A stretch of DNA of 64,000 nt from Novosphingobium sp. CF614 (GCF_900113255.1 NZ_FOOR01000007.1:62001-126000); one strand, 5' to 3'; positions 33,018-41,852 are shown, counted from the first letter of the stretch. The notes: a model not told the origin generated them from the letters alone. Numbers and translations are program-made.

Positions 33018-34237
33018 TGGCGAAAGTACCGCCGATTCCGCTGGAGGAAGCACAGGCGCGCCTGCTTGCCCTGGTCGAGCCGCTGCCGATCGAGCACGTA
33101 GACATCGAGGGTGCGCTGAACCGCTACCTCGCCGAGCCGCTCCAGGCCCGCCGCACCCAGCCCGCCGCCGACCTCTCGGCCATGGATGGTTACGCCGTGA
33201 CCGGCGATGACCTCGCCGGTCCCTGGCACGTGGTGGGCGAAAGCGCGGCCGGACATCCTTTCACCGGGACGGTCGCCAGCGGCCAGGCCGTGCGGATTTC
33301 CACCGGCGCGATCCTTCCGGCCGGCGCCGAGGCGGTGATCCTCCAGGAAGACCTCGCGCGCGATAACCACCACATCGCCCTCACCGGCGAAGCGCCCGAG
33401 CCCAGGCACAAGCATATCCGCCGCTGCGGCCTGGACTTCTCCGAAGGGCTGGAAGTGCTTGTGGCCGGCACCCGGATCGGCCCGGCGCAGGCGGCCCTGG
33501 CCATCGCCGCCGGCCACAAGCACTTGCCGGTCTCCCGCAAGCCGCGCATCGCGGTGATCGACAGCGGCGATGAACTCGCGAGCGATCCCGAGACGTGCGA
33601 GCCACATCAGATTCCCGCCAGCAACGGCGCCATGTTGATGGCCATGGCCGGCGCTCTGCCGGTCGAGGCGAGGCGGATCGGTCCCGTCGCCGATACGCTG
33701 GAGGCGCTGATGGCCGCCTTCGACGCCGCGCGCGAGGCCGACGTCATCGTCACCAGCGGCGGTGCCTCGGTGGGAGATCACGATCTCGTCCGTCCGGCGC
33801 TGGAGGCCTGGGGCGCGACCATCGACTTCTGGCGGGTGGCGATCAAGCCTGGCAAGCCGATCCTGGTCGCCCGGCGCGAACGCACGTCGGGTCCGCAGAT
33901 CGTGATCGGCCTTCCCGGCAATCCGGTGTCGAGCTTCGTCACCGCCTATCATTTCCTGCTGCCGCTGCTGCGCCGGATGCTCGGCGCGCGGGATGCCCTG
34001 CCGATGCAGATCCGCACGCGGCTCGGCGCGCCGGTTCGCGCGAACGGTGGCAGGCGCGAATTCCTGCGCGGCTCTTGGGATGGCGAATCCGTCGTCCCGC
34101 ACACGATCCAGGACAGCGGCGCGCTGGCCGCGCTGGCCGCCAGCAACGTCCTGATCGACCGGGCGGCCTTCGCGCCGGAAGGAAGCATCGGGGACGAGGC
34201 GCGGGTGTTCCTGCTTCAAAATGGTGGTATTGCTTGA
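33017..34237 (+). CDS. moeA: molybdopterin molybdenumtransferase
   Basis: 406 residues. DLSAMDGYAVTGDDL, VRISTGAILPAGAEAVILQE, VIDSGDEL, VTSGGASVGDHDLV, FWRVAIKPGKPI and GLPGNPVSSFVTAYHF are the family motifs. It inserts molybdate into molybdopterin-AMP. The stop codon overlaps the -35 region of the lexA promoter. Confidence 0.95.
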
Positions 34238-34276
34238 CGTTACAAATTTTGTTGCTTAATTGTTCCCTCAATGTTC
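34234..34276 (+). promoter_or_regulatory. lexA promoter with SOS box
   Basis: TTGACG (34234-34239) is a -35 candidate with an AT-rich -10 around 34255-34261. GTTC (34262-34265), seven bases, then GTTC (34273-34276) is exactly the alphaproteobacterial LexA box GTTC-N7-GTTC. LexA should bind here and repress itself. Confidence 0.85.
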
Positions 34277-34321
34277 GCAACCGGAACGATCCGGACGGAC
34301 GTCAGGCAAGAGGCAACGAAG

Positions 34322-35005
34322 ATGTTGACGCGCAAGCAGCACGAATTGCTCCGGTTCATTCAGATCCGGCTTGAGGAGAGCGGCATCTCTCCCAGTTTCG
34401 AGGAGATGAAGGAGGCGCTCGACCTCAAATCGAAATCGGGCGTTCACCGCCTGATTTCCGCCTTGGAAGAACGCGGCTTCATCCGCCGCCTGCCCAACCG
34501 TGCCCGCGCGCTCGAAGTGCTGCGCCAGCCTGACGATGTCGGCGGCAAGCCGGCACGGCCCGTTCCCGCCAAGGCGGGAGAAGCGCTCACCCCGCCGCGC
34601 CGCGCGCCGGAACCCGCGAACGACGTCATCGAAATTCCCCTGCATGGCCGCATCGCCGCCGGCGTTCCGATCGAGGCGCTGGAAGGCCAGTCAATGCTGC
34701 CGGTGCCCGCCGCGCTGCTCGGTGCCGGCGAACACTATGCGCTGGAAGTTTCGGGCGATTCAATGATCGAGGCCGGCATTCTCGACGGCGACTTCGCCTT
34801 GGTGAAGCGCACCAATACCGCCCGCGACGGAGAGATCGTGGTCGCCCTGGTCCGCGGCGAGGAAGCGACGCTCAAGTACTTGCGGCGCGAAAACGGCATG
34901 GTCCGGCTCGATCCCGCCAATGCCGCCTACGAACCGCAGATCTACGGGCCGAGCGAAGTCGAAGTGCAGGGCAAGCTCGCCGGCCTGCTGCGCCGCTATC
35001 ACTGA
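34322..35005 (+). CDS. lexA: LexA repressor
   Basis: 227 residues from ATG 34322. N-terminal winged helix ([20 protein letters not shown] then [20 protein letters not shown]), a linker, the Ala-Gly cleavage site in [12 protein letters not shown], the nucleophile in [15 protein letters not shown] and the general-base Lys in ATLKYLRRE. It represses DNA-damage genes and self-cleaves with RecA. The same protein likely sets off induction conditions for the prophage at 4.2 kb, whose repressor has the same S24 chemistry. Confidence 0.97.
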   Translation: MLTRKQHELLRFIQIRLEESGISPSFEEMKEALDLKSKSGVHRLISALEERGFIRRLPNRARALEVLRQPDDVGGKPARPVPAKAGEALTPPRRAPEPANDVIEIPLHGRIAAGVPIEALEGQSMLPVPAALLGAGEHYALEVSGDSMIEAGILDGDFALVKRTNTARDGEIVVALVRGEEATLKYLRRENGMVRLDPANAAYEPQIYGPSEVEVQGKLAGLLRRYH

Positions 35006-35008
35006 GCG

Positions 35009-35034
35009 GGATGGCGCGACACCGCGCGCCATCC
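35009..35034 (+). terminator. hairpin after lexA
   Basis: GGATGGCGCG (35009-35018) pairs perfectly with CGCGCCATCC (35025-35034) around a 6-nt loop, 3 bp after the lexA stop. No T-run follows. It probably ends or protects the lexA transcript. Confidence 0.55.
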
Positions 35035-35104
35035 TCCTGCCCGATCCGGGTCGAAAGTATCGGGCAGTTCGTGCCACGACTGCCTCTCCGACCCTATCCT
35101 CGCC

Positions 35105-35242
35105 TCAGAGCTTGGCTGTCGGCTTGCGCATGGCCGCAATGACCGGGGAAGCTTCGGAGATGGCAATGGGCACCGGCGGCTTGGCCTTGGATGCCTTGGG
35201 CTTGCGGACCTCGCGGTTGCTGCGTTTTTGTGATTTGGCCAT
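35105..35242 (-). CDS. conserved small basic protein
   Basis: 45 residues, very lysine/arginine-rich. MAKSQKRSNREVRKPKASKA at the N-terminus is a pattern I recognise from short conserved alphaproteobacterial proteins of unknown role. GGGGGAG lies about 9 nt upstream. It starts 1 bp after the stop of the gene at 35489 (TGA-T-ATG), so the two are an operon. Confidence 0.65.
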   Translation of the reverse strand: MAKSQKRSNREVRKPKASKAKPPVPIAISEASPVIAAMRKPTAKL

Positions 35243-35243
35243 A

Positions 35244-35489
35244 TCAGAAAGCTCCCCCTTCTGCACCCGCATGCGGCGGCTTGGCCACCGATCGGTCCGC
35301 CCCGACGGCGGCAATGGCTTCATGACCGCTGCGCCAGGCGTAGGGACGATGGGGATAGGGATACGATCGGAACGACGCCAACAAATGGCCAAGTTCGCGT
35401 TGGCAAGACGCAATCTCGTGCGCATTGGCCGCCCCGGAATATTGCATCAAGGCAAGTTGTTCATCTTTGAAAATCTGATTGAGGCACAT
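35244..35489 (-). CDS. small hypothetical protein (YPYPHRPY motif)
   Basis: 81 residues from ATG 35489, with AGGAG 9 nt upstream. The N-terminal 55 residues (FKDEQLALMQYSGAANAHEI then LLASFRSYPYPHRPY) resemble small sphingomonad proteins carrying the same YPYPHRPY ending; the final 25 residues are low complexity. Function unknown. Confidence 0.6.
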   Translation of the reverse strand: MCLNQIFKDEQLALMQYSGAANAHEIASCQRELGHLLASFRSYPYPHRPYAWRSGHEAIAAVGADRSVAKPPHAGAEGGAF

Positions 35490-35641
35490 CTCGCGCGCTC
35501 CTGCATCAAGCGGGGGCGCATTCCATCCCTCAGGCGCGAGAAGCTCGGATCAAAGTCTCACGATGGATCCCATATAGCACTGATCGCGGATTATCCTGCA
35601 TCAAATCGCGGGGAGCATGCGCGCTCGGCCAGTACCACCGA

Positions 35642-36454
35642 TCAGCCCAGGCGATCCTCGTCGGTGTAGATATCGAAGCGTGACAAAGTCACCGGCCCGA
35701 AGGTCGTCGTCAGCGCCGCATCGGCGGCGTCACGCCCGCGCGCCATCAGAATGCGGCCGCAACGAGGACGGTTGTGTCGGGCATCGAAAACATACCATCG
35801 ACCATCGAGATAGGCTTCGAACCACGCGGAAAAGTCCATGACGCCAACCACCGCTGGCAAGTCCATGTCGCCCAGATAGCCGGTGCAATAACGCGCGGGA
35901 ATGTTCATGCAGCGGCACAAGGTGATCGCCAGATGGGCAAAGTCGCGGCAAACCCCGGCGCGCTCATGAAAGACATCCCATGCCGTCTTGGTCGGGCGCG
36001 CGGCCATGTAGTCGAAACGGATATGGCCGTGAACATAGGCCACGATGGCCTGAACCAGCGACCAGCCCTGCGGCACATGGCCGAACAGGCCCCAAGCCAC
36101 TTCGGTCAACCGATCCGTCTCGCAATAGCGGCTGCCCAGCAGGTAGAGCAGGACTTCATCGGGCAAGTCGGCCAGCGCCATCTGGCGGGCACCGGGCACT
36201 ACCGGATCGGGCTCGAACGGATCCTCGATAACGAAGCCGGACGAAACGGTGATCCCGCCCGCAGGCATCGTCAGGCGCGTGCAGATGTTCCCGAAGCTGT
36301 CGACATAATCATAGAGCGGCACGTCCGGCGTCGTGAAAATCCGCTGGGCGGTGCGCAGATCCTTGTTGCGCGAGGCGTGAACGCTCAAATTCGCGAGCAT
36401 CGGCACGGATTGCTCCGAGATCAAACCAATATCGTATCCTGCTCGGATCAGCAT
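35642..36454 (-). CDS. transglutaminase-like cysteine protease family protein
   Basis: 270 residues from ATG 36454; the longer frame upstream runs through the cspA promoter region. An N-terminal beta domain is followed by the transglutaminase core: Cys in ERAGVCRDFAHLAITLCRCM, then YCTGYLGDMDLP, and VMDFSAWFEAYLDGRW with FDARHN. The position usually held by the catalytic His (DFHAW) is Ser here, which may be a subfamily feature or loss of activity. Probable cytosolic peptidase or amidase of unknown substrate. Confidence 0.85.
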   Translation of the reverse strand: MLIRAGYDIGLISEQSVPMLANLSVHASRNKDLRTAQRIFTTPDVPLYDYVDSFGNICTRLTMPAGGITVSSGFVIEDPFEPDPVVPGARQMALADLPDEVLLYLLGSRYCETDRLTEVAWGLFGHVPQGWSLVQAIVAYVHGHIRFDYMAARPTKTAWDVFHERAGVCRDFAHLAITLCRCMNIPARYCTGYLGDMDLPAVVGVMDFSAWFEAYLDGRWYVFDARHNRPRCGRILMARGRDAADAALTTTFGPVTLSRFDIYTDEDRLG

Positions 36455-36759
36455 GGGATGGGCGCTTTCATGCGAGGGACAGCCCCGCCCCCAGCGTTCT
36501 ACGCTGCGGATGCTGCTACACGGGGCATCGGCTTGGTGGCGCAATCCTACACTGCAAACCCGGGATGACAAAGAAGCATCTCGCCGCCATTCGCGCGTCG
36601 GCCGCGCGATTGCAAATTCTGCGGGACAGCTTATATAAGCGGGGCTTTCGTCGCATGTGACGGATCTCGGGTACGCCCTTTTTCCCATCCCAGCCTCTTA
36701 GAGCCGGAATGCGCCGCTGTTGGCGCATGACCGCCACACATGGGATAAAGGACACCCAT
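36455..36759. other. intergenic region between transglutaminase and cspA genes
   Basis: 305 bp with no supported gene. It holds the cspA promoter (36610-36637) and a cspA leader of roughly 115 nt. The long leader suits cold-shock mRNA control. Short frames here show no coding character. Confidence 0.6.
36610..36640 (+). promoter_or_regulatory. cspA promoter with palindromic -10 region
   Basis: TTGCAA (36610-36615), 16 bp, TATATA (36632-36637). The -10 lies inside the perfect 12-bp palindrome GCTTATATAAGC (36629-36640), which could be read in both directions or bind a dimeric regulator. Confidence 0.6.
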
Positions 36760-36966
36760 ATGACTATCGGAACCGTAAAATTCTTCAATCCTGACAAGGG
36801 CTTTGGCTTCATCGCGCCGGAAGGCGGCGGAAACGACGCCTTCGTGCACATCTCGGCCGTCGAGCGTGCCGGCATGGGCACGCTCGAGAAGGACCAGCGC
36901 GTCACCTACGATCTTGAAAAGGATCAACGCGGCAAGATGTCGGCCGTGAATCTCCAGGCCGCCTAA
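36760..36966 (+). CDS. cold-shock protein (CspA family)
   Basis: 68 residues. GTVKFFNPDKGFGFIAPEGG holds RNP1 (KGFGFI), and DAFVHISAV is RNP2. Single-stranded nucleic-acid chaperone that melts mRNA structure. A very strong 14-bp hairpin follows at 36973. Confidence 0.95.
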   Translation: MTIGTVKFFNPDKGFGFIAPEGGGNDAFVHISAVERAGMGTLEKDQRVTYDLEKDQRGKMSAVNLQAA

Positions 36967-36972
36967 CAATAC

Positions 36973-37010
36973 CGGCATTGCGGACGGCCGACCGGTCGTC
37001 CGCAATGCCG
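36973..37010 (+). terminator. 14-bp perfect hairpin after cspA
   Basis: CGGCATTGCGGACG (36973-36986) and CGTCCGCAATGCCG (36997-37010) are exactly complementary with a 10-nt loop. No T-run follows. It likely ends the cspA mRNA or shields its 3' end. Confidence 0.6.
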
Positions 37011-37087
37011 CCGCCTGGCCTTTCGGAACGCGCCTTCTTCCCGCGCCGGAAGTTCACTTTCATCGCCCAGTCCCTAGGAGACCGACA

Positions 37088-37297
37088 ATCGCCGACAACC
37101 CGCTTCGCCCGTTCCTGATAAACAAGGATGCAGAGGGAAATTTTCGCCTTACGGTGCGAACCACGCGGTACAATTCGCAAGGGTATCCACTGGTCGACGT
37201 CGAACTCCAGGAACAGCTCTTCAAGACGGCAACGGCGGCCAAGGCCTTTGCCCGCGACAATTTCAGAGCGCAGCCCGGCGAATACGCCATGAAGTAG
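37088..37297 (+). CDS. small conserved protein with probable ATC start codon
   Basis: 69 residues. Reading from ATC 37088 gives ADNPLRPFLINKDAEGNFRL then TVRTTRYNSQGYPLVDVELQ, FKTATAAKAFARDNF and a C-terminus AQPGEYAMK; the pattern resembles short sphingomonad proteins I recall beginning MADNP or MTDNP. AGGAG at 37076-37080 is spaced 7 nt from ATC. No ATG, GTG or TTG exists in frame between the cspA end and this point, and no suitable one follows. Thus either ATC is the start codon or a sequencing error hides ATG. Function unknown. Confidence 0.65.
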   Translation: MADNPLRPFLINKDAEGNFRLTVRTTRYNSQGYPLVDVELQEQLFKTATAAKAFARDNFRAQPGEYAMK

Positions 37298-37551
37298 CGT
37301 GAGCGCCAAAACCTGGCGCGCATTGCGAACGGCTCGGCTGGGCTGCTCCTCGGGAGGCGTCCAGCTTATCTGTGAAATATCTTCACGACATGAAATTTGC
37401 CCCCCGGGTCCCCGACCGAGAGGATACCCCCGTCACGGGCCGGCGCCAGCTTGCTGGCCGCCCTCCCCACTTTCCGCCTGGCGAAGCGCGCGGCAACGAC
37501 ATCACCAAATGTGGTCAGGGCATTCGCGCCATTCCCTACAACCAGAAGTAT

Positions 37552-38016
37552 GCCGGGGAGCCTGTAAGCCGGGTTCTGTACCTGGCGTGGTCTCCCTAAC
37601 GAGGGACCTTACGCCGCGGCGGCAGCCATTCCTCTCGGCGATGCGTTGCCGCATCGCTCCAGCGACCAACCCGGGCTGCCTGGGTCCGAAACCGACCCCC
37701 CCGGGCCAAGTCGTTGGACTCGTCCGGGACGCAGCCCCTATTCGGTCTTGCTCCGGGTGGGGTTTGCCATGCCGCTGCCGTTACCGGAAGCGCGGTGCGC
37801 TCTTGCCGCACCCTTTCACCCTTGCTGCCCCACCCGATCCTTCGACAAGCTCGGGACGAGCGGGGTTAGCGGTCTGCTCTCTGTGGCACTTTCCCTGAGC
37901 TTCGAAGGGCCTGAAAGCCCTCCTCACCCGGCGGGCGTTACCCGCCACCCTTGTTTCGTGGAGCCCGGACTTTCCTCGACATTCTTGCGAACGGCGCGGC
38001 TGCCCAGCTCCCCGGC
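37552..38016 (-). ncRNA. rnpB: RNase P RNA
   Basis: Catalytic RNA that matures tRNA 5' ends. On the minus strand the P1 helix pairs GCCGGGGAGC (38016-38007) with GCTCCCCGGC (37561-37552). Conserved blocks are GAGGAAAGTCCGGGCTCC, GGGTGAAAGGGTGCGGCAAG then AGCGCACCGC, GGCAAACCCCACCCGGAGCA and the 3' ACAGAACCCGGCTTA. It is A-type and about 465 nt, longer than usual, because a dispersed repeat lies in the P12 position. A promoter at 38024-38051 would start transcription at about the predicted 5' end. Confidence 0.95.
37837..37867. repeat. dispersed repeat inside rnpB (P12 region)
   Basis: CCTTCGACAAGCTCGGGACG and flanks belong to the repeat family seen in the prophage at 8.85 kb and 10.05 kb. 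A partial inverted counterpart, CCTGAGCTTCGAAGG, is at 37894-37908. The two arms could pair in the RNA across the intervening conserved segment. Confidence 0.7.
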
Positions 38017-38021
38017 GCGGC

Positions 38022-38726
38022 TCACCTAGCACGGCCGATGTCGCGCTCCAACAGGAGTTCGAACAGAATGCCGCCGATCTCGCCATCGATCTCGCCGTCG
38101 ATGATCTCGGGACGCCACCGGCGCTGGAACGCCCGCACGGCGGCGCGGCCATTGGCGATATCGTAGCCAAAGCGCTCCATCGCGAGGTAGAAGGCGCCCG
38201 GATTGTCGTAGTACAGGTTCATCTTCGCCGCCGGAATATCTAGCGAAAGCCCGAGTTCGCCAAGCCGTTGCCAGTCGAAATACTCGCCGGGATCCTGCTT
38301 GCGTGCCGGCGCGACGTCAGAATGGCCCACCACGTTGGCGCGCGGAATGTCGTGGCGGTCCATGATGTCGGCCAGGAGCGGCATCAGCGCGTCCATCTGC
38401 GGCTCGGGAAACGGCCGGTAGCCCCATTCGTGGCCCGGATTGGCCAGTTCGATGCCGATGCTGGCGGAATTCACGTCGGTCACTCCGCGCCAGTACGATT
38501 GCCCGGCATGCCAGGCCCGCTTCTCCTCGGGCACCAGCGAGGTGACGATGCCCTCCTCATCGATCATGTAGTGCGCCGAAACCTGCGCCTCGGGATCGCA
38601 CATGCGCGCCATCGCCTCCTCGGCGGTCTTCATGCCGGTATAATGGAGCACGACCATCGTCACCGGCAGCTTGCGCTCGTTCCAGTTGGGGGATTGGACG
38701 ATGCGGTTGACCAGCCAGCGGTTCAT
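38022..38726 (-). CDS. N-acetylmuramoyl-L-alanine amidase (AmiD-like)
   Basis: 234 residues. Amidase_2 zinc domain: first His in MVVLHYTGM, then EEKRAWHAGQSYW, SIGIELANPGHEWGY, and VVGHSDVAPARKQDPGEYFD. A C-terminal helical peptidoglycan-binding-like region (FGYDIANGRAAVRAFQRRW) follows. No signal peptide, so it probably acts on recycled anhydro-muropeptides in the cytosol, as AmpD does. Near the end a short in-frame duplication reads DGEIDGEI. The rnpB promoter is inside its 3' end. Confidence 0.9.
   Translation of the reverse strand: MNRWLVNRIVQSPNWNERKLPVTMVVLHYTGMKTAEEAMARMCDPEAQVSAHYMIDEEGIVTSLVPEEKRAWHAGQSYWRGVTDVNSASIGIELANPGHEWGYRPFPEPQMDALMPLLADIMDRHDIPRANVVGHSDVAPARKQDPGEYFDWQRLGELGLSLDIPAAKMNLYYDNPGAFYLAMERFGYDIANGRAAVRAFQRRWRPEIIDGEIDGEIGGILFELLLERDIGRAR
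38024..38051 (-). promoter_or_regulatory. rnpB promoter
   Basis: Minus strand: TTGGAG (38051-38046), 16-bp spacer, CTAGGT (38029-38024). It lies inside the 3' end of the amidase gene and predicts a start near 38017, agreeing with the P1 helix boundary. Confidence 0.65.
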
Positions 38727-38760
38727 CGCGCCCGTCCTTCATCCATGGGGTCCGTCCCTC

Positions 38761-39402
38761 TCAGGCTCCCGGAAGCACCGCGCCGAGCACCAGCGCGTCT
38801 TCCGCAAGGGCATATTGCAGCTTTCCACCCTGTTCCTGCGCCAGCAGGTGGATCATCGCGGCGGGCGCCGTCCGGCTTGAAAGCTCCCCGTCCGGCAGGG
38901 AACCGTCCAGCGCGCGGCCGATGTCGCGGTCAAAGGCGATGCGCTGGCCCGCCGCGCGCACGACGATCTCGCTGATGCCGTCGCGGAACTCCGCCGCGAT
39001 GTCCAGCGCGCCGCCGCGCGGCAGCGCCTCGATGCCGATCAATGCGAAGTTGAGCAGGGTCTTGATCGCCAGCTTGGGCAGCGAATCGCTCGACAGCGCC
39101 CAGTTCACCATGATCCGGGCGTTGTTCGCCACCAATGCGTCAACCAGCACGCGCGCCTCGCTGACAGGCACGAGTTCGCCGAAACCACCGGCGGCGCCGA
39201 AGGCGAGGCGGAAGAATTTCAGCTTGTCGGTGGATATCCGCGCGCTTTGGTCCAGCAGTTCGAAGCAGCGCTGGCGCATGCCCGGATCCCTCTCGTCCGC
39301 CAGCAGTTCCAGTCCGTTCGACAGGGCGCCGACGGGGCTCAACATATCATGGCACAGGCGCGAACACAGGAGGCTGGCAAGTTCGAGCGAGCTCGTGGTC
39401 AT
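38761..39402 (-). CDS. chpT: histidine phosphotransferase ChpT
   Basis: 213 residues from ATG 39402. The phosphorylated His is in LLCSRLCHDMLSPVGALSNG, followed by a dimerisation helix and a degenerate ATPase-like fold, as in Caulobacter ChpT. It relays phosphate from CckA to CtrA and CpdR to control the cell cycle. It is 57 bp downstream of the JAMM peptidase start-stop boundary, same strand; ChpT is an alphaproteobacterial marker. Confidence 0.88.
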   Translation of the reverse strand: MTTSSLELASLLCSRLCHDMLSPVGALSNGLELLADERDPGMRQRCFELLDQSARISTDKLKFFRLAFGAAGGFGELVPVSEARVLVDALVANNARIMVNWALSSDSLPKLAIKTLLNFALIGIEALPRGGALDIAAEFRDGISEIVVRAAGQRIAFDRDIGRALDGSLPDGELSSRTAPAAMIHLLAQEQGGKLQYALAEDALVLGAVLPGA

Positions 39403-39458
39403 GGATTGGGGTACTTTCCGTTCTCTCTTCCGATCCATGCCGGCGACCGATGCCGGCA

Positions 39459-39893
39459 TCAGATATGGTCCGCACGGTCCTCTCCAACCATGCGGCAGGT
39501 CAGTTCGGAAAAACCTTTCCCGCTATCGCGCCAGAAAGCAACCTGCCCGCTGGCGATGATCGCCCAAATGCGCAAATCGCCAGTGGAATGTTCGCAGTCG
39601 ATCGCCGATGGGACGGGGTGCCCGGTGGGATGCGAGTGATAATAGCCCAGCACGCGCGGCCCGCCCGCCCTTGCCGCCTTGTGCGCGGCCAGCAGCGCGG
39701 CGGGATCGATTTCGAAGCGCAGGCGCGGCCGATCGGAGACATTCGCGGCGGGCAGCGCCATCTCGATCCGTCCCTCCCCGCCCGGCCCGCCGCGCCCCAG
39801 CAGCAGGCCGCAGCATTCCTCCGGCGCGGCACGATCCGCTTCGGCGCAAAGTGTGGCCATGACACCACTTGTCACCTCGATATGCATCCCCAA
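39459..39893 (-). CDS. JAMM/M67-family metallopeptidase
   Basis: 144 residues. Glu in AAPEECCGLLLG and the zinc motif YYHSHPTGHPVPSAIDCEHS are the complete JAMM signature. Prokaryotic members release ubiquitin-like or sulfur-carrier proteins (for example in cysteine or cofactor synthesis) or trim peptidoglycan peptides. Two starts, 39893 and 39887, are possible. It lies divergent from rluD with 12 bp between coding starts, so promoters must overlap the opposing genes. Confidence 0.9.
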   Translation of the reverse strand: MGMHIEVTSGVMATLCAEADRAAPEECCGLLLGRGGPGGEGRIEMALPAANVSDRPRLRFEIDPAALLAAHKAARAGGPRVLGYYHSHPTGHPVPSAIDCEHSTGDLRIWAIIASGQVAFWRDSGKGFSELTCRMVGEDRADHI

Positions 39894-39905
39894 ATCCTAG
39901 CCGAG

Positions 39906-40850
39906 ATGGGGGCAAACGAAAACATCATCCTGGGCATGATCGGCGCGGAAGGCGGACGGATCGACAAGGCGCTGGCCGAAGCGAGCGGCCTCTCGCGCGA
40001 GCGGGTGAAGGCGCTGATGGGCGAGGGACGCGTCAGCCTTTCCGGCAGGCCCGTCTCACAGGCCTCGCTCAAGGTCGAACCCGGCACCCCATTCGCGATC
40101 ACTGTGCCCGAAGCCGCACCGGCCGAAGCGGCGGCGCAGGACATTCCGCTCAGCGTGGTGTTCGAGGACGAGCACCTGATCGTCATCGACAAGCCGGCCG
40201 GTCTTGTCGTCCATCCGGCGGCGGGCAATCTCGACGGGACGCTGGTCAATGCCCTGCTGCACCACTGCCGGGGGCAGCTTTCCGGGATCGGCGGCGTCGC
40301 CCGGCCGGGAATCGTCCACCGCATCGACAAGGACACCTCGGGCCTGCTGGTCGTCGCCAAGACAGACCGCGCGCACGAAGGCCTCGCCGCCCAGTTCGCC
40401 GACCATTCGATCACGCGCGCCTACCTTGCCGTGGTCGCCGGCCGGCCGGTCCCAGCCGCCGGGACCGTGACCGGCGCGATCGCCCGTTCGCATACCAACC
40501 GCAAGAAAATGGCACTGGTCGAGGATGGGCGCGGGAAGCATGCCGTGACCCACTATCGCAGCCTGGAACCGCTGAAGGGCGCGACATTGGTCGAGTGCCG
40601 GCTGGAGACCGGGCGCACGCACCAGGTGCGCGTTCACATGTCGTCAATCGGCCATTCGCTATTGGGTGATCCTGCCTATGGACGTACACCTTCAGCCATT
40701 CGCCCGACCCTCCAACGGCTCGATTTTTCTCGCCAGGCGCTCCACGCCGCGGAACTCGGCTTCGTTCATCCCGTTAAGGGGGAGACGGTCCATTTCGTCA
40801 GTCCGCTTCCCGACGACATGCGGACCCTGATCGACGAATTGCGACACTGA
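39906..40850 (+). CDS. 23S rRNA pseudouridine synthase, RluD family
   Basis: 314 residues from ATG 39906. N-terminal S4 RNA-binding domain (GRIDKALAEASGLSRERVKA), catalytic Asp in RPGIVHRIDKDTSGLLVVAK, and conserved LIVIDKPAGLVVHPA and TGRTHQVRVHM. Most likely the RluD enzyme for positions 1911/1915/1917 of 23S rRNA, but paralogues share these motifs. rpoH follows 96 bp downstream. Confidence 0.9.
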   Translation: MGANENIILGMIGAEGGRIDKALAEASGLSRERVKALMGEGRVSLSGRPVSQASLKVEPGTPFAITVPEAAPAEAAAQDIPLSVVFEDEHLIVIDKPAGLVVHPAAGNLDGTLVNALLHHCRGQLSGIGGVARPGIVHRIDKDTSGLLVVAKTDRAHEGLAAQFADHSITRAYLAVVAGRPVPAAGTVTGAIARSHTNRKKMALVEDGRGKHAVTHYRSLEPLKGATLVECRLETGRTHQVRVHMSSIGHSLLGDPAYGRTPSAIRPTLQRLDFSRQALHAAELGFVHPVKGETVHFVSPLPDDMRTLIDELRH

Positions 40851-40946
40851 AATCGGATTTATATGCTATCATGAACAGGTGGCGACAAGCTAAGACGCCT
40901 CTTAAGGGTCTTTGACCGTCGGCCGACCTAGAAAGGACGGAAGATA

Positions 40947-41852
40947 GTGAGCAATAACGAACGCAACCTCCCCGCGGTGCCGTCACTGGGCGGTGAGCAG
41001 AGCCTTAACCGCTACCTGTCCGAAATCCGCAAGTTTCCCGTGCTTGCGCCCGAGCAGGAATACATGCTCGCGAAGCGCTACAAGGAACATGAGGATCCGG
41101 AAGCCGCCGCGCAACTGGTGACCAGCCACCTGCGCCTCGTCGCGAAGATCGCGATGGGCTATCGCGGCTATGGCCTGCCCGTTTCGGAGCTGATTTCCGA
41201 GGGCAATATCGGCCTGATGCAGGGCGTGAAGAAATTCGAGCCCGATCGCGGCTTCCGACTCGCGACTTATGCGATGTGGTGGATCAAGGCCTCGATCCAG
41301 GAGTTCATCCTGCGCTCGTGGAGCCTGGTCAAGATGGGCACCACCGCCGCGCAGAAGAAGCTGTTCTTCAACCTGCGGCGCATGAAGAAGAACCTCGACG
41401 CCTACGAGGATACCGACCTCCACCCGGACGACGTCGCCAAGATCGCGACCACGCTGGGCGTTTCCGAACAGGAAGTCGTCAACATGAACCGGCGCATGAT
41501 GATGGGCGGCGATGCCTCGCTCAACGTCTCGCTGCGTGAGGAAGGCGAAGGCCAGTGGATGGACATCCTGGCCGACGAAGGCCCGTTGCAGGATGAAGTC
41601 GTTGCCGAAGCCGAAGAGAAGACCGTGCGCCATGACATGCTGGTCGAGGCGATGGACAGTCTCAACGAACGTGAGCGCGACATCCTCAAGGAACGCCGCC
41701 TGACCGACGATCCCAAGACGCTGGAGGAACTGAGCCAAGTCTATCACGTCAGCCGCGAACGCGTCCGCCAGATCGAAGTGCGGGCCTTCGAGAAGCTGCA
41801 AAAGGCCATGAACCGTATCGCCAGCGACAAGAAGCTGCTGCCTGCGAACTGA
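40947..41852 (+). CDS. rpoH: RNA polymerase sigma-32 factor
   Basis: 301 residues from GTG 40947, preceded by AAAGGACGG. Region 2 (LVTSHLRLVAKIAMGYRGYG, LISEGNIGLMQGVKKFEP, YAMWWIKASIQEFILRSW), the RpoH box QKKLFFNLRRMKKN and region 4 (YHVSRERVRQIEVRAFEKL) are complete. It directs heat-shock transcription, likely including the promoter at 19204. A strong terminator follows. Confidence 0.96.
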   Translation: MSNNERNLPAVPSLGGEQSLNRYLSEIRKFPVLAPEQEYMLAKRYKEHEDPEAAAQLVTSHLRLVAKIAMGYRGYGLPVSELISEGNIGLMQGVKKFEPDRGFRLATYAMWWIKASIQEFILRSWSLVKMGTTAAQKKLFFNLRRMKKNLDAYEDTDLHPDDVAKIATTLGVSEQEVVNMNRRMMMGGDASLNVSLREEGEGQWMDILADEGPLQDEVVAEAEEKTVRHDMLVEAMDSLNERERDILKERRLTDDPKTLEELSQVYHVSRERVRQIEVRAFEKLQKAMNRIASDKKLLPAN

